From: Stenopsyche tienmushanensis | Lineage: Eukaryota > Arthropoda > Insecta > Trichoptera > Stenopsychidae | NCBI GenBank assembly: GCA_008973525.1 | Contig: WACJ01000125.1 | Location: 3,100,001 to 3,164,000, forward strand | DNA length: 64,000 nt | Direction: 5' to 3' | In this document: in pieces, positions 48,481 through 60,800 of the stretch | Position numbering within the stretch: the stretch's first letter is position 1 | Layout: each line of letters begins with the position of its first letter | The notes under the pieces: model-generated | The model's database searches: none | What the model saw: only the letters and a program-made list of their open reading frames with translations | What the model was told of the DNA's origin: nothing | Program-made: the position numbers and the translations under genes

Positions 48481-51288
48481 TATTTCTGAAGACATGTCAC
48501 TAAAACCTTGCTTACAAGCAAGTGCTCAAACTGTTGTATGTAGATTAGTTTCTTTATGGTTTTTAATTTTTTACCACTAACCTCGGTTTTGGGTCTTCTT
48601 GGAGGCTCATTGTCGAAATTTCATATCGATATTTATATCTTTTATTGACGCCATCTTGTTGAAAGTCAAAGAAAACAATATAAATAATATCAATAGCTCT
48701 ATATTTACAGACAATTGAGGATAATAATATTTCTATTAATTTGTAATAGTCTCATTTTTAAAATATGGAATAGGATTTTTGACTGACTAAATTCCGAATC
48801 TTCATGTGTAACTATGTAATATTGGCGATTAATTGAATAAAATTGCATAAAAGCTCTGCAGGCTGATTAGTTTAAGCATAAGACGGTAGATAAATAGTAG
48901 CATTTCAACTCAATTCAAACAAGCATACATGCCTTTCTAAATCTCAAAAAGTTTTGAGGTATGTTCCGCAAAGTGGTCCAGGAAGCATTTAATCTTACGA
49001 CGGAACATCCTGTACTACAATTTGATAGCTATAAATAGAGAGACGGATTTACTTAGTCCTCTAAGTTATATTATTTGCACAGCTAATACTTCTGAGAATT
49101 CCCCGCATATCCCTGTCCATACACGTACGGAATGCTGGAATTGGCATACGAGATCAACGTGTTCCTGTGGGAGGAGACAATATTTTCTTAGCGAATTGTA
49201 ACGAGCCGAATCTGTTTCTGGACAGTGGTGGAGCTTTGAAAGCTCCGCGCGCCTCGGAGCTTTGAGGGCGTCTACATCCAATTGAATAGAATGTCTTTGA
49301 GGCTCGGCGAGCTTTGAGCTTCAAGCACATTCCCGTATTATGGAGCGTAGATAATCACGTTTGGGAGAGATTTTACGGATGCTGGTACCAAAGGTTTGCG
49401 AGCAAAATGTCTGACTAGATACGTTGAAATTGTGGTTGCGAGTGTTATGCTTTTTAGGTGCGCTTGGGGTTTTTTTTTCACCCCTACGAAAAAATGAGTG
49501 CTGCACAGATTACGATCAAATGAGCGAACCGAAGGAAAATCGATGTATATTTTCCAATTAATTGAGATGAAGTGATTCCAATCAAAATATTAACATACGT
49601 TTTTTAAGTACCAAATTAAGCATCTTTGCTGAAATATCATTTTTAAAAAAAATGCATGATTAAAGCGAAAATATAATAAAAATTCATATTATAATTGTCG
49701 TTGTTGCGTTATGATACGGCGTCTTCCGAAGCTTTGAATTTGATTGTTTGCTTTATAAAGGTTTCCGGAAAATACTTTTCCGGATTTACCATATTATTAC
49801 GGTTCATTTAGAAATGTTTGCATTGCGATTTTTTATTTCTCGGAATTATGTAAATTTGCGAAGGAAATCGCCCGCCTCGCGATAGTTTGCAATTGTAATC
49901 GCAATCAAGTATTTTTCAGGACTAACTATTAAGACAACTTTGGGACTATACATAGATTCGTTGACTACATAAATTATGCTATTTTATATTTAGAATGATT
50001 TAAACAAATATTCAAGATCTATTTATTAATGCTAAGGGCTTATTTTGGCATAAAGGCTTCTTAAAGTCAATCGATGAAATATACTATATTTATGTCAATT
50101 ATTAATAGAACATAATAATTCTTTAGAATCTGGATGAATAACAGCTCATTTTATATCCATGAAAAATATTTTTATTGAAGCAATGATGATCAAAAGCATT
50201 ACATATATATATTATATTAAGTTTTCATCGTTATCACTATATTAGGTAATAGCGTTTTCATTGTCGAAATGGTTTTATTTTTAGAGCCTTCTTCAGTGAC
50301 TTTAAGCGCTCTGTTATTATTTTTCTTGCAAAAAACATTCATACTAATTTTGTGCGTCTTACGGTGGAAAGATCTTTATTTAGATATAATAGCTCCAAGT
50401 ATTCAGTCAAGTCTAGGTACTTTTAAATGTTTAACAACTTCAATGTTTTAATATTTATAAGCGTCTTCTGAATTATTTCATATGCTAATTCTATCAAATT
50501 TGCTTCATCAGTCTATTCCTCTAATACTAATTCTTGAATATCCTCAACGTTTGTATCGTTAAAGCTTTTCCTATGGCATAGACTAAGGAAGCTCTACTAT
50601 TAATACACCTAGAATCTGGTTATCATATTTGGTTCATAAATGAAGTTATGAAGATAGTCCAAATCCATATTTCAAAAAGTGCTTCCATACCTTCATAGTT
50701 AATTCAATCAAAATCAAGCATGATGATTCCCTGATACAATACATTTTGGATGTAGTTTAAATCAATCCAGATTTACTCTAGAAAAGTCTCTAAGATGCGG
50801 CAGAGAAACTTCCTTATTTTCAAAATAAACAACACAAATAGTACATAAAATATCTTTTTTTTCATTCTACAGAAAGATATTAAAAGTTTTATTTTATAAT
50901 ATTTTAAAAATTATACTTAAAGATAGTTGAATTTTGAAGCTTCGTATGGATATAGTGTCGATAGTAACTTGAATATTGAGACAGAGTCCACAAAGAACGT
51001 TCAAAGAGTCACATGGGGATAAATAAAGCGAGCGCGTTGGCCACATGCCGAAACTAATGTTTTCCCGCGGCCAAGACGATTGGTCGGACCTCAACACATA
51101 ATTGAAGAAATTTTGTAGACTTGCTCAGAACAAAGCTCAATCTGAGACTCTACTCAACCTAAACTGACTCACTATTTTCTCGATTTTTCTTAAAGTTTAG
51201 CGTTCGTTTCAATGTTGCTCTTATTGTTTTCAGGAACGTCATTACCAGTTTGATAAATAATGATATCATTATGTTTAAAGATACGTAG
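48481..51288. other. Mostly unrecognised sequence
   Basis: A possible transposon end reads, inverted near 49016, AGTACAGGATGTTCCGTCGT. At 50792 is the CGGCAGAGAAACTTCC block shared with 13269, and at 51064 the GCGGCCAAGACGATTGGTCG block. GC-rich inverted motifs GAGCTTTGAAAGCTC lie near 49230. The 71-codon - frame at 49066-49281 is unidentified. Confidence 0.4.
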
Positions 51289-52270
51289 CATATCCTGAAA
51301 GTAAGTGTACTGTGATAAAAACGGGCTGTGTTTTTTTTGTTTTTAAAGGGTTGGCCATACTGAGTGGCAGAGGGGGATCTCCTGATAAAGCGAGGATAGC
51401 AAGAGGAAAGGGTCAATAGCGCCCGTGAATTTCTTGCGCGACTTGAATTGGAAGGTGAGGATTTCCTGAACTTTATTGTGATTGGAGACAAAAAGTGGGT
51501 GTCTCATTATATGTCTGAGTAAAAAATATAGTCGTCACAGTATGGTATCACACTAATTCCTTATCTGCGAGAATTCCTGGGGTAATGATGTGGAGTAGAG
51601 GTGCGCGAAAGTAGCCTTGTCGATTTGCTCATCAAACGCAGCTGGGGTCACCCAGTTAATATGAGTTGAGCAGTTGATTACAGTAGTTGGTGGAGATTGT
51701 GTCAAAGGGTCACTTCTGTCATCAACAGCCTACGTAACGGTTTTAGGCTGCTCGAACAGCGGATCGTCTCCGTGGCTAGGTACTAAGAATGACCGAACCG
51801 ATACGAGTACCATGGGGAAGGGATAGCTTCTGCAGTCCTTCATCTGCTGCAGCCTCCTTCAAATTGAGGTTGGACTTGTGATGGCAGTGAGCCCGCGGTA
51901 GTATTCCCTTGAATTTAGCTTTAATCTCTGTCCTTCCTCCTCCATCGCACCTTCGGATGCACGTAGGCTAAAGCTGGTCTTCCTGCGGGAACCACACCTC
52001 CTCTGGAGGGCGCGGAGCAAAAGAGCCACCAAGGCACTCTTGGATTTATTTGGTTGGGATGTTTTGAACCATCACCTGTATTTCCTTGACTTGGTGTCTT
52101 CAGATTATCATCTTTTCCCCTCCCTGAAAGGACAATTGTGGAATTAAATTTTCAACCGATGAGCAGGTGCAAAAATAGGTCATAAAGAAGCTTGCCACGG
52201 TTCATCAGATGCATTGAACGGGATACACTTTTTCTAAAAAAAAATTAGTACACTTACTTTCGGGATATGT
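51289..52270 (+). mobile_element. mariner element with paired ends, split by a family B repeat
   Basis: Left TATCCTGAAAGTAAGTGTAC (51291) and inverted right TATCCCGAAAGTAAGTGTAC (52267) match 19 of 20. Transposase fragments lie in order on the + strand: 51402-51523 reads AREFLARLELEGEDFLNFIV then GDKKW (family GDETW, first Asp kept), and 52045-52145 reads GWDVLNHH then SSDYHLFPSLKGQL (third catalytic Asp region). Between them a family B repeat is inserted. The left fragment ends in a stop and the N-terminal third is largely gone, so it is inactive. Confidence 0.88.
51573..52030 (+). repeat. Family B repeat, 5'-truncated copy inside a mariner
   Basis: It starts at CCTGGGGTAATGATGTGGAG, without the first 100 or so bases seen at 54463-55119, and runs through CTCCGTGGCTAGGTACTAAG, CATGGGGAAGGGATAG and CTAAAGCTGGTCTTCCTGCG. 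5' truncation is typical of non-LTR retrotransposition. Confidence 0.85.
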
Positions 52271-53538
52271 CTCGTATTATCATATGTCGAATTTTTCTTC
52301 TTTTTACAGCACGATTTGGTTTTAAGATAAACAATAGTGCAATTTAGCAACGATGGTGTTCAAAAATTATATGGGGAACCAGGGATAACCAAAAATTCAG
52401 AAGACGATAGTACAGATAAAAATGTTGAAGTTGTTCAAAAATTTACCCTAAAAAGCTTAAAAAAGCCGTAAGAAGAAGAAAGAATCCCGTATTATACGCT
52501 GCTTATCTATATATTGTTATTATGAATTTTATTATGTAGCCCATGGGAAGAGTTATCAGATGCAATATCACTTTGAAATTTGAATATCTTCAAAAGTATT
52601 TGTTTAAATATACCTATTATTAGAAACTTTATTCATAATAAGTATATCTTAAAGTTTATGCTTTAAACAATACGATTGTAGGTATCCAAATTATATAATT
52701 TAATTGCTTTAAAAATGTATCAAAAATGTAAAAAATACAATAGTAATGACAAGCGATCTGAAAGCTCGTATGATTTAATTATAGATTAATTCAAGAATTT
52801 ACTTTACATGCGGATTTCTTACATATCAGAGCAAAAAAATCGTTAATTATGACAAAAAATGGCAAACATCAGCGCAAAATATTCACGGGCCTTGAGCAAC
52901 TCATAGTGGGACAATAAGTTTTTTTCGTCATCTCATTCGCGTTCCATAAGCGAATAAGTATAAAAACCATGAATATAAATTTTGAAATAATATTTCAACT
53001 GCAGAAATTGGGAGAGCGCCGAACGAATGCTAAAAAAATATTAATATCGATATGAAAATTAAAATATAGAAAAATACCGACAGCTGATATTTCGGTGGAG
53101 TCTTTCGAGCGATCCGTTTGAATTTCATGCCCCGAGGGAGTGAATAAATCAAACATTCTCCACCCGATTGTATTTGGAAAATATCGAAGCAGACAAAATT
53201 AAAATAGCTTTTCAAGACTTCATTATATAAGGACGGTCATCGAATTAGCCCGATATTGAATATTGGAAAAGTTTCTGCCAGCTCGACGGACATGGGGGGA
53301 TGAAAAAATGATGAAAAATAATCCAAATATTTTCGAACGCCTCAATCGCTCTGGTATTTGGGGAAAATATGAATATATTAAATGCAAATAGTTGGTCAAC
53401 AAATATGATTGATCAACTTCAACCATCTTGAGATTTTATATTTGGAATTTCTAAAACTAAATCTATCCAAATATCCCATTTCAACTTCTATGTTGTTGAT
53501 TTTTGCGGTATAGGGATATGCATACTTATTGTGAAATA
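52271..53538. other. AT-rich sequence, nothing recognised
   Basis: Short - strand frames at 53030-53215 and 53223-53426 show no motif. Confidence 0.4.
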
Positions 53539-53625
53539 CACTCGGGCCTCGTATAACACGGTTTTATACAACGCCGTTTTATATAACACGTTTGTAAATA
53601 TGGTGGCATATACAAGGCCCAAGTG
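53539..53625. mobile_element. 87-bp MITE related to the one in the CAND1 intron
   Basis: The ends CACTCGGGCCTCGTATA and, inverted, CACTTGGGCCTTGTATA match 15 of 17. Both flanks carry AATA (53535-53538 and 53626-53629). The interior is three copies of a GTTTTATA.AAC-type motif. Confidence 0.8.
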
Positions 53626-53758
53626 AATATCAGATCTAGGCGATCTTTATTAAAGATTTTACTAGAAAATGGATTTTCAATTTTCTAGTAAACCGGGTTT
53701 AAGGGTAGTAATAACTTTGCTTTCATTACGACAGGCATTGTTTTTTTATGCTTTAAAT

Positions 53759-53916
53759 CAGTGGTTCCCAAATTTACTATGTCTATGGACCCTTTTTTTG
53801 GGCAAAAACCAGATCATGCACCCTAAATTGAAATAATTTTAAACGAATTAAACATTTTTATTTGCAATAAAAACATCACGATATGTACCTATAGATTTGT
53901 ATTTGTACCTGTAGGT
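53759..53916 (+). mobile_element. hAT-like left end, unpaired
   Basis: CAGTGGTTCCCAAATTTACT followed by ATGGACCC is a typical hAT terminus. The octamer before it is CTTTAAAT. No convincing right end was found before 54417. Confidence 0.45.
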
Positions 53917-53985
53917 ATTCCCGCGTTAAGCGATTGGACTCGTAACTCAATCATCATGGGTTCGAGTCTCACAGGAGATGTGGCT
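53917..53985 (+). other. tRNA-like sequence, possibly a tRNA-derived SINE head
   Basis: GATTG and CAATC can pair around a loop containing TCGTAA, as in a threonine-type anticodon arm, and TGGGTTCGAGTCTCA resembles a T arm and B box. The acceptor stem does not pair, so it is not a working tRNA gene. A SINE body might follow to about 54090. Confidence 0.35.
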
Positions 53986-54429
53986 GGCAACCACATTTTT
54001 AAAAACATACATATGCCATGAAAAACCATGTCAAAATGGTTGGTAATGGTCCCATAAAAGAGATAGCTAAAAGCCACCTCAAATCACTTCTTGCGTGTAT
54101 CGTCCCTTGAATTACGCGTAATACATTTGAGCAGCTTCACTATTACGCGGTATGCAGAAAAACTTGTAATTTCATCTACTTTTGTAGTTTCGAAAACTAA
54201 GAATATTCATTTCTTCTTAAGTTTATATTGTATTTTAACTTTCATAATACTGAAAATGGGTCATATTACTTTAAATTTCATTAAAAACCTTTCGCAGAAT
54301 TCTTCAATGTTGTCCACGCACCCCCTATCTATTTTGATTTGACACACAGACCCATTTAGCGGTCATAAGGCACCTATTCTTTGAATTATAATGTCGTATC
54401 TATTTTTGGTCATTAACAGCGGTTCTTAA

Positions 54430-55201
54430 CACTTTGAGCGCCAATACCATTTATTACGACAGATGACAGACGATAGACAGCGACTTGATCCGATTTCCTG
54501 CGCTGCTGCATGATCTGTTCCAGATTACCCCTAGAAACCGTCCAAAGGAAGCGAAGTTCCCGCAGGAAGACCAGCTTTAGCCTACGTGCGCCCTAAGGTG
54601 CGATGGAGGAGGAAGGATAGAGATTAAAGCAAAATTCAAAGGAATACTACCGCGGGCTTACTGTCATCACGAGTCCAACCTCAATTTGAAGGAGGCTGCA
54701 GCATATGAAGGAGTGCAGAGACTATCCCTTCCCCATGGTACTTGTATCGGTTCGGTCATTTATAGTACCTAGCCACGGAGACGAGTCGCCATTCGAACAG
54801 CTTAAAACCGTTCTCCCCTGTATGCCTAGGCTGTTGAGGATAGTTGTGAGTCTTTGATACAGTCTCCACCAACTACTGTAATCGGCTGCTCCACACAACC
54901 CTTTATGGATATGCAGCACAGGGTAACCTGTGTACCCAATTCATGTTGGCTAGGCTACCCCAGCTGCGTTTGATGAGCAAACCGACGAAGCTACTTTAGC
55001 GCACCTCTACTACACATCATTACCCCTCAGGGGTTCAACCGTTGCCCACGGGCGTAGGATTGGCTCCCCCGCACTGGAGTTTTGTGGGTGGGTATCGTGG
55101 AGTCTAGTACCCACTCGGAATTTATTACGACAGCACAAAACGGTAAGTTAAAGTTAAATATCTCATGTCGGCCACCGGTGGCCGACACGGCGGTCAAAGT
55201 G
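54430..55201. mobile_element. piggyBac-like element flanked by TTAA, carrying a family B insertion
   Basis: CACTTTGAGCGCC at 54430 and, inverted from 55201, CACTTTGACCGCC match 12 of 13. Each is directly flanked by TTAA (54426-54429 and 55202-55205), the piggyBac target. Outside the nested repeat B only about 100 bases remain, so it is a non-autonomous element. Confidence 0.85.
54463..55119 (-). repeat. Family B repeat, longest copy, with 14-bp target duplication
   Basis: ATTTATTACGACAG stands on both sides (54449-54462 and 55120-55133), a long target duplication as made by target-primed reverse transcription. The 657-bp body is inverted relative to the copies at 36983 and 51573. On the - strand it runs from a GTGGGTACTAGACTCC start to GCAGGAAATCGGATCAAGTC and CTGTCAT; there is no poly-A tail. 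In one frame two copies share DRTDTSTMGKG before a stop, so it may derive from a coding LINE. Confidence 0.85.
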
Positions 55202-55354
55202 TTAAACCTATATGGTCTGCAAACCTTCGTTTGAACGACATTTCTTTTGCGGACCCCTCTTTAACAACATTTTTTTACGGACATTTCTACATGTCGCGGA
55301 GCCATTACTCCAGTAGAGTTTTACCGCAATCAGATTCTAGTTTAAGAACCATTG

Positions 55355-56695
55355 CCATAGATCATGAAAATCTTATTTTTTGTAGCATAGATCTGATTTA
55401 ATTCGTGTCATCCATATGATATCAAGAAATGATGACATGAAGAAAAATCTCATAGAGGTGTTCATTTAATTGTATCTCAACACATATGAATCGGATGCGT
55501 GGCTTCATTAGACTCGCTGTTTAGAGCGTGCGCCGTATAACTGATGTGATATTTCAACCAATGTTGTTTGTTAAAAATAAAAGTTTTTCGTTAATGTTTT
55601 CAATCCAAGAAAAAATACATAAATAAATTTGAATCCGGCCTAAAGAGTTTTTATAGATTTGGACGAAATCAAACGGTCTTTAAATTTGAATGGCCATTAT
55701 GCCGTTTGTGGGCCGATCAACGCTTGATTGAAATACTTCAGGGGCCCTGAAAGAGTGAAAAAAACTTTTCCACTATCGGATATTTTAACCGCCCTGAAAT
55801 TCTACGGATCCTTAGAGCTAGTGGAGAGCTAAAAAAAAACAATAATGAAAAGTTGAATAACTTGGTGGGGGAGGGATCAGAGGGTGGCAGGTTGAAGGGA
55901 AAAAATCCGAACAATGCAGTCTCAGTTTGGTAACTCTCCGCCTGTTAACAATCGCCTCAAATATTTGTAAGGCTCCTATTGAAAAAGTTTCCCGCATTAA
56001 AATTAATAGAAGCATTTTTTGTCGGACGGCTCGTAAGATCCATCTCTGGATGGGTTAACTCCGACCAAGCGAATAATAACTCATAGCCGAGAGCAAGAAG
56101 CAATAATATTTTTTTATAATTTCAGACGTGGGAGGAGGAAACCGATTTTTAATATCAGCACTTTGATTTTTCATTTTTATGAAGGTACGCCGGGAATATT
56201 TTATGCTAAAAGTTTTTGTGTTATTATGAATTACATTTTCTCAAACTATGGGGCTTCATTGTTGAAGGCCAGAGAAGAATTCTGACAATGGAAGATAGTT
56301 GTTTTGAATAGATAGACTAACGTTGGAATTCAATATTTGAATGAAGTTTTGAATGAAAATATCAAATATAATCTTAATAAAAGTACAATAATAGTTAATA
56401 AAGCTATGGTACACATGCTGTATCATCGGCTATATAATGTTTTAATGGGAATAATAGACTCTATGAGTGAACAATAAAATTGACATTATCTATAATTTAA
56501 TTGGGTAACCCGGCCTGATATTATATTATTAAACGTTAACAGTCGAAAACAATATTTTCTTTTTAACTCATTCCAGTTCGCTTACTTGAAAACGCACGGC
56601 AATTTAATTTTTTTAGTTTGAGTTTTTAGAACAAAAAAAGATGTACTAAATATTTTCTTAGTTCGTTTAAATTTTCCAAAAACAATTAAATTCAA
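55355..56695. other. Unrecognised sequence
   Basis: AT-rich with no motif or shared repeat seen. Confidence 0.4.
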
Positions 56696-56699
56696 TTCG

Positions 56700-56890
56700 G
56701 GGGTCATTTGTTACGTTTCACACATAGGTTCTATGTCCCAAGTGTCAGGGTTGTCGAAATAGATTTTTTTCCAGACCTAACCTAGGCAACGGAATCCACT
56801 GGTGTCAGGTCTGGAGATCGTGCGAGCCACGGAATAGGGCACATCCCCAAGCAAAAAAATCCAGTGGTATCAGGTCTAGAGACCGTGTTA
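56700..56890 (-). repeat. 65-bp minisatellite, one and a half units, with left arm
   Basis: Units start at 56796 and 56861. The left arm GTTACGTTTCACACATAGG at 56709 matches that of the element at 34453. The right side stops abruptly at 56886. Confidence 0.85.
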
Positions 56891-59848
56891 ATATGATTGA
56901 TCGGTGTTAATAATTCTTCCCATTACCAAAATGATGATTATTTAACCATAATCCGGATAAGAACACCAAATTTTATAATGAAAAGTCTATATTTTCTTAA
57001 TCTTTAATATTCTTCATATGACCTTATAGAGTTTAACTGGTTGTCCAACGTCTAATTCTTCTTAAGGTACCATTGCCTTTTTATGAGTGAGTTGCATAAT
57101 TTATATTAATTTTAAGTAAAATTGCAATTATTTTTTAAAAGCCTAGTAATTTATAAGCGACTCTGCCTTACTTATTAATCGTTTTTGGGTTTAAATTTAA
57201 AAATTGTGATGAAAACGATTGAAATGATCGATCAAAAATATCATTATTTATTTTCCCAATTTTATTGGCATGATGAAATTTTATAATAAAAATATTCAAG
57301 ATCTAACATAACATATGGTCATGAATTAATCAGGATATTCAGCATTGAATTAATATGGCGTTTGGCTAAATTTTTGAGTTTTGCGTTGCCTTCGTCGCTG
57401 CGATAGTTACAGATTGGCGCGTTATTCAGCTGCGGAAATCGAGCCGGGCGGTCACTTGGATCATGCTACAATTATGGTCATTTTTAAATTTGGTTTTTTG
57501 AGTTAATGAATATATTATTAATCTTTTTTATAATTTTAATATAAAAAATAAGTAGATATACAGAATTATTCTTCAATGTTAAGAAGCCGTACAAATTTAT
57601 TATGAACTTTTTTCTTTTGGCGCGAATAGAGTAAGTAAAAAATATTGATATTGAGTGGATGGAGGGCGAAAAAGGTTTAAAGAGTGTCAACTGGTAAATC
57701 TAAGTCAGGCTGCAAATAAAATATGAAGTCGTGACTGAAATGAATATATATTTTGGGAGAGTAGGTCCTGATTGAGTATGAGGGAGGAAGTCGGCGAAAG
57801 TCCCGATAGGCCCATTTTTACGAGGGCGTCAAGTGTCGCAAGGCAGGGCCGTAATCTCTTATACATACAGCGGAGGATGACGCAGCCACTCCGCAGGCTC
57901 TTCTGAGGATTACTTCCGGCCCGAGGTCCCGGGAAATGGGAAACTCCATTGTCTCCCGCAGACATGGAAATTTCATGTTAATCCCCGCACCGGGTACAAA
58001 GTATGGGAAATATGGAAAAGTTTCGCTATGGGGTGGGTGGAAAACTTTTGTCGACATTTCGCTAAGTAGCGCGTATTAATACATTCGGCCTGACTTTTGT
58101 GAGTGTTTTTCTTTTGGCAACTCATGCGCGTGCTACTACAATATAAAGCCAACACCACTTGGACGACTTTCCAAATCTTCATTGTTTCTATGTATGACAA
58201 GTGTACTTACTTTAAACTTTGGCCCGGATGATCATTTGAATCAAATCCGACATATGCTTTGGGAAAAGTAGAAATTCTGTATCTACAGCGGATAATTGGA
58301 ATATGATATAATAGTTTATAATAATAATTGTCCATTATTAAGATATTGGCTGCAGGGAGATGCTGCAGTGTGGCTTTACTGCACCAAAATTGAGAGCAAA
58401 TATCTTAATGCATAAAATTGATTGCATTTCAATCAAACACTAGATCAAACGTCATTTTTTTCTCAATATATATCGACTTTACAGCTAGTTAAGATAGAGA
58501 GACACCAATTTTTCGTCCTTGTCCTAATGCGATTAGCGACAATTCATGAAGGATGCAAATCTTTGGTTCATTTATCTATGAATCGAAAGTATTACTGAGC
58601 TATCAATTACTGATCCTTGATCTCTTGATTATTAATAAGCATTTCACCATTCAATTTATGAGGCCATTAAGTTATGAAAACATCCCTGAGGCTCCAATTG
58701 CCATTTTAATGTATTCATATAATACTCCCCTGTGGTACATATAAAAACAATAAACCCACTAATCACGTTTTTTATGCTAATTTAAGATTCCAATTTCCTA
58801 AGCCATTGATGTAGAATGATTATAAAAGGTTTTAGTCTTTAAATTTCAATTTATGGATCTAAAATTACTCTAATTAAAAAAAATATTTTTAATAAAAATT
58901 TAAATGAAATGTATTTAAAATCACCCATGAAATTAATATATTTTTTATATTGTGAAAAGTTGCTTTTAAAAGTATTTTTGACATTGTGTCGTATCTTTAA
59001 ATCTCTTGAAATCCTTCATCTCTGGGACTCAGAGTGTCAAGTGGATGCGCTGCAACCACAGCATTCTATAGTTGTCTTTGGCATCTAGGATGATATACCT
59101 GCAAAATGAATATACATGCTTTTATCTCTGAATATTTTTAAAAAAACTTGAATACTACGCTGAAAAAATAATTTTATTAATAAAAATTAGTATTTATAAA
59201 TTCCTATTTTATATGAACGTTGTTCGAAATTTTGTCACTATGATTAATCCAATACAATGCATAGTCCGTTCTTTGGGGCATAATCGATTTTCCACCCCGA
59301 AATAATGAGCGCCCTCCTTCTCTTTCTGCGGGGTTAAAAAAAAATATAGTGACTGAGCAACTTTGTCTTATTCAATAGTGAGGAATTTTATTTTTCCACA
59401 ACAATGTCGTCGGAATTCAAGCAGAAGGTCGTTTCGATGACAGTGACGGTCCAAAAATGTCAAATTACTGTCTGCAAAAGACTTTTGTCACAATTTGCGG
59501 CTTCGGCACATCTATAGATGGGTTTGACTTGAACTTTGAGTATAAGAAAAAGGATTGACAAAACCGACGCAAGCGATACTCTTTTCTGAAAATGTGTACA
59601 TCATCTGGGTGATTTTTTTTATGTGAATAGGTATAAAAAAATAAATTGCTATTAAGCAGGATGAAATTGTAGATAATTCAGATTTATTCGAAAGCTTTGA
59701 AATATTTTCCAAAAATGGACTGTATGAATATTATGCAAATTTAGATTTAAATATTGAGTTATTAAAATAGTACATGACGCACATGATGCTTATTATAATT
59801 CTTAATCCGTTACACCCATATATACTTTATTATTCCTTCAATTAGGAT
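56891..59848. other. Unrecognised sequence
   Basis: A GC-richer block at 57750-58060 contains antisense-overlapping frames with no known domain. No repeat shared within the window was found. A 38-codon frame from 59404 has no recognised motif. Confidence 0.35.
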
Positions 59849-60110
59849 TTCTTTTGTGGGTACCACTTATTGTCCAGATGAATTATTTTGGCGGCCTTAT
59901 TTCGTGGCTCGCACGGTTTTCAGACCTGACACCACTGGATTTCTTTGTCTAGGGATGTGCAAAATAATTAATTTACCGAAGAAAGAATAATTACCGTCTT
60001 TGCAAAATGAAAGAGGAAATGCTACTTCAGACAAGTACAGTTGAGGAAAAAATATGCGTGCATATGAAGCAGCGATGGCCAATTTGAACAAATTTTGTAA
60101 ATAAAAATAA
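59849..60110 (+). pseudogene. Transposase-like remnant holding a single 65-bp unit
   Basis: The + strand reads DLTPLDFFV in one frame at 59926-59952, then a stop, and about 50 codons later in another frame SDGQFEQIL followed by a stop at 60099-60101. A DLTPLDFFLWG motif near the end of the catalytic domain and a terminal GG.FEHLL-like ending are the pattern of a common arthropod DDE transposase related to Tc1/mariner. This locus has one unit where other loci have two to four. It is broken by frameshifts and stops. Confidence 0.6.
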
Positions 60111-60206
60111 GAACATCATAAGCATAAAATGTATTTTCTTAACCCTGACCCTGCAAAGCTGTTATTTCTTCAAGTTTAACGACTTATTGAATTATTTATA
60201 TGACAT

Positions 60207-60615
60207 TGTAGTGTGTGTAATTTACCATACCCACGTAGTAGCGACATCTTCCGTCTCTCTTCAGATGCAATGTGTTATTTAAACAGCGCCATCTCTTGTG
60301 GCCCTACGGAGATATTGCACCTATATATCAACGGATCGCTTCTTGCGCGTGCATCATTGCCGGTTGGGTAGTGACGCTCAGGAGGCCGGAGTCGGGGGGA
60401 GTCGTCGGTTAGCCTTGGCTGCGGGAAGTCATCCCTCTTGCAGCCAGATCTCTCTCTCTTGTCTGGAATAAATAGTTATTTAGAGAAGAGAGTATTTCTA
60501 TTCGACGCTCGTCTATTCCCATCCATTCGTCCAGCAACATCACGGTCCGATAGAAGAACAGACCCGTTCCGTAGCGCCACCATCTCGACGAGCACGCGAG
60601 GGCGGGGAGCTGCAT
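60207..60615 (-). repeat. Family A LTR-like repeat, near-complete inverted copy
   Basis: On the - strand it begins near TGCAGCTCCCCGCCC, passes the CTATCGGACCGTGATGTTGC, AGAGAGAGATCTGGCTGC and AACCGACGACTCC blocks and ends ACACACACTACA. The first 30 bases differ from the 2985 copy. Confidence 0.85.
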
Positions 60616-60679
60616 TTTAAAAATAAATTATGCTTAAAATAATTTTTGGTTTTTTTGTTTCGAAGTTGGCACACTTGGC

Positions 60680-60800
60680 GTTTAGGGGGGATTTTAGTGG
60701 TCACTTTGTTTGGTCCCGCGTGTTTGTCGGACATTTTTTTCAGTCACAGGAAATTATTCCGATGGAGAGATCGTCGCGCACAAAAATAATTTCGAAGATC
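60680..60800 (+). mobile_element. mariner 5' end fragment
   Basis: TTTGTTTGGTCCCG, then GTTTGTC.G.CATTTT and the ATG-bearing CGATGGAGAGATCGTCGCGC match the 5' flank of the 7.9-kb mariner, where the ATG reads AAG. The frame is lost within 25 codons. Confidence 0.7.

Larger units (their letters stand above)
54417..55354. mobile_element. Short hAT element interrupted by a piggyBac-like element
   Basis: The left end CAGCGGTTCTTAAAC (joined across the insertion) and the inverted right end CAATGGTTCTTAAAC agree at 13 of 15. Octamers GTCATTAA and CCATAGAT do not match, so the boundary pair is uncertain. Without the insertion it is about 160 bp. Confidence 0.5.

Noticed and set aside
53930..53985. 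A functional threonine-type tRNA gene
   Set aside because: The acceptor stem does not pair and the D arm is poor; at best it is a tRNA-derived repeat.
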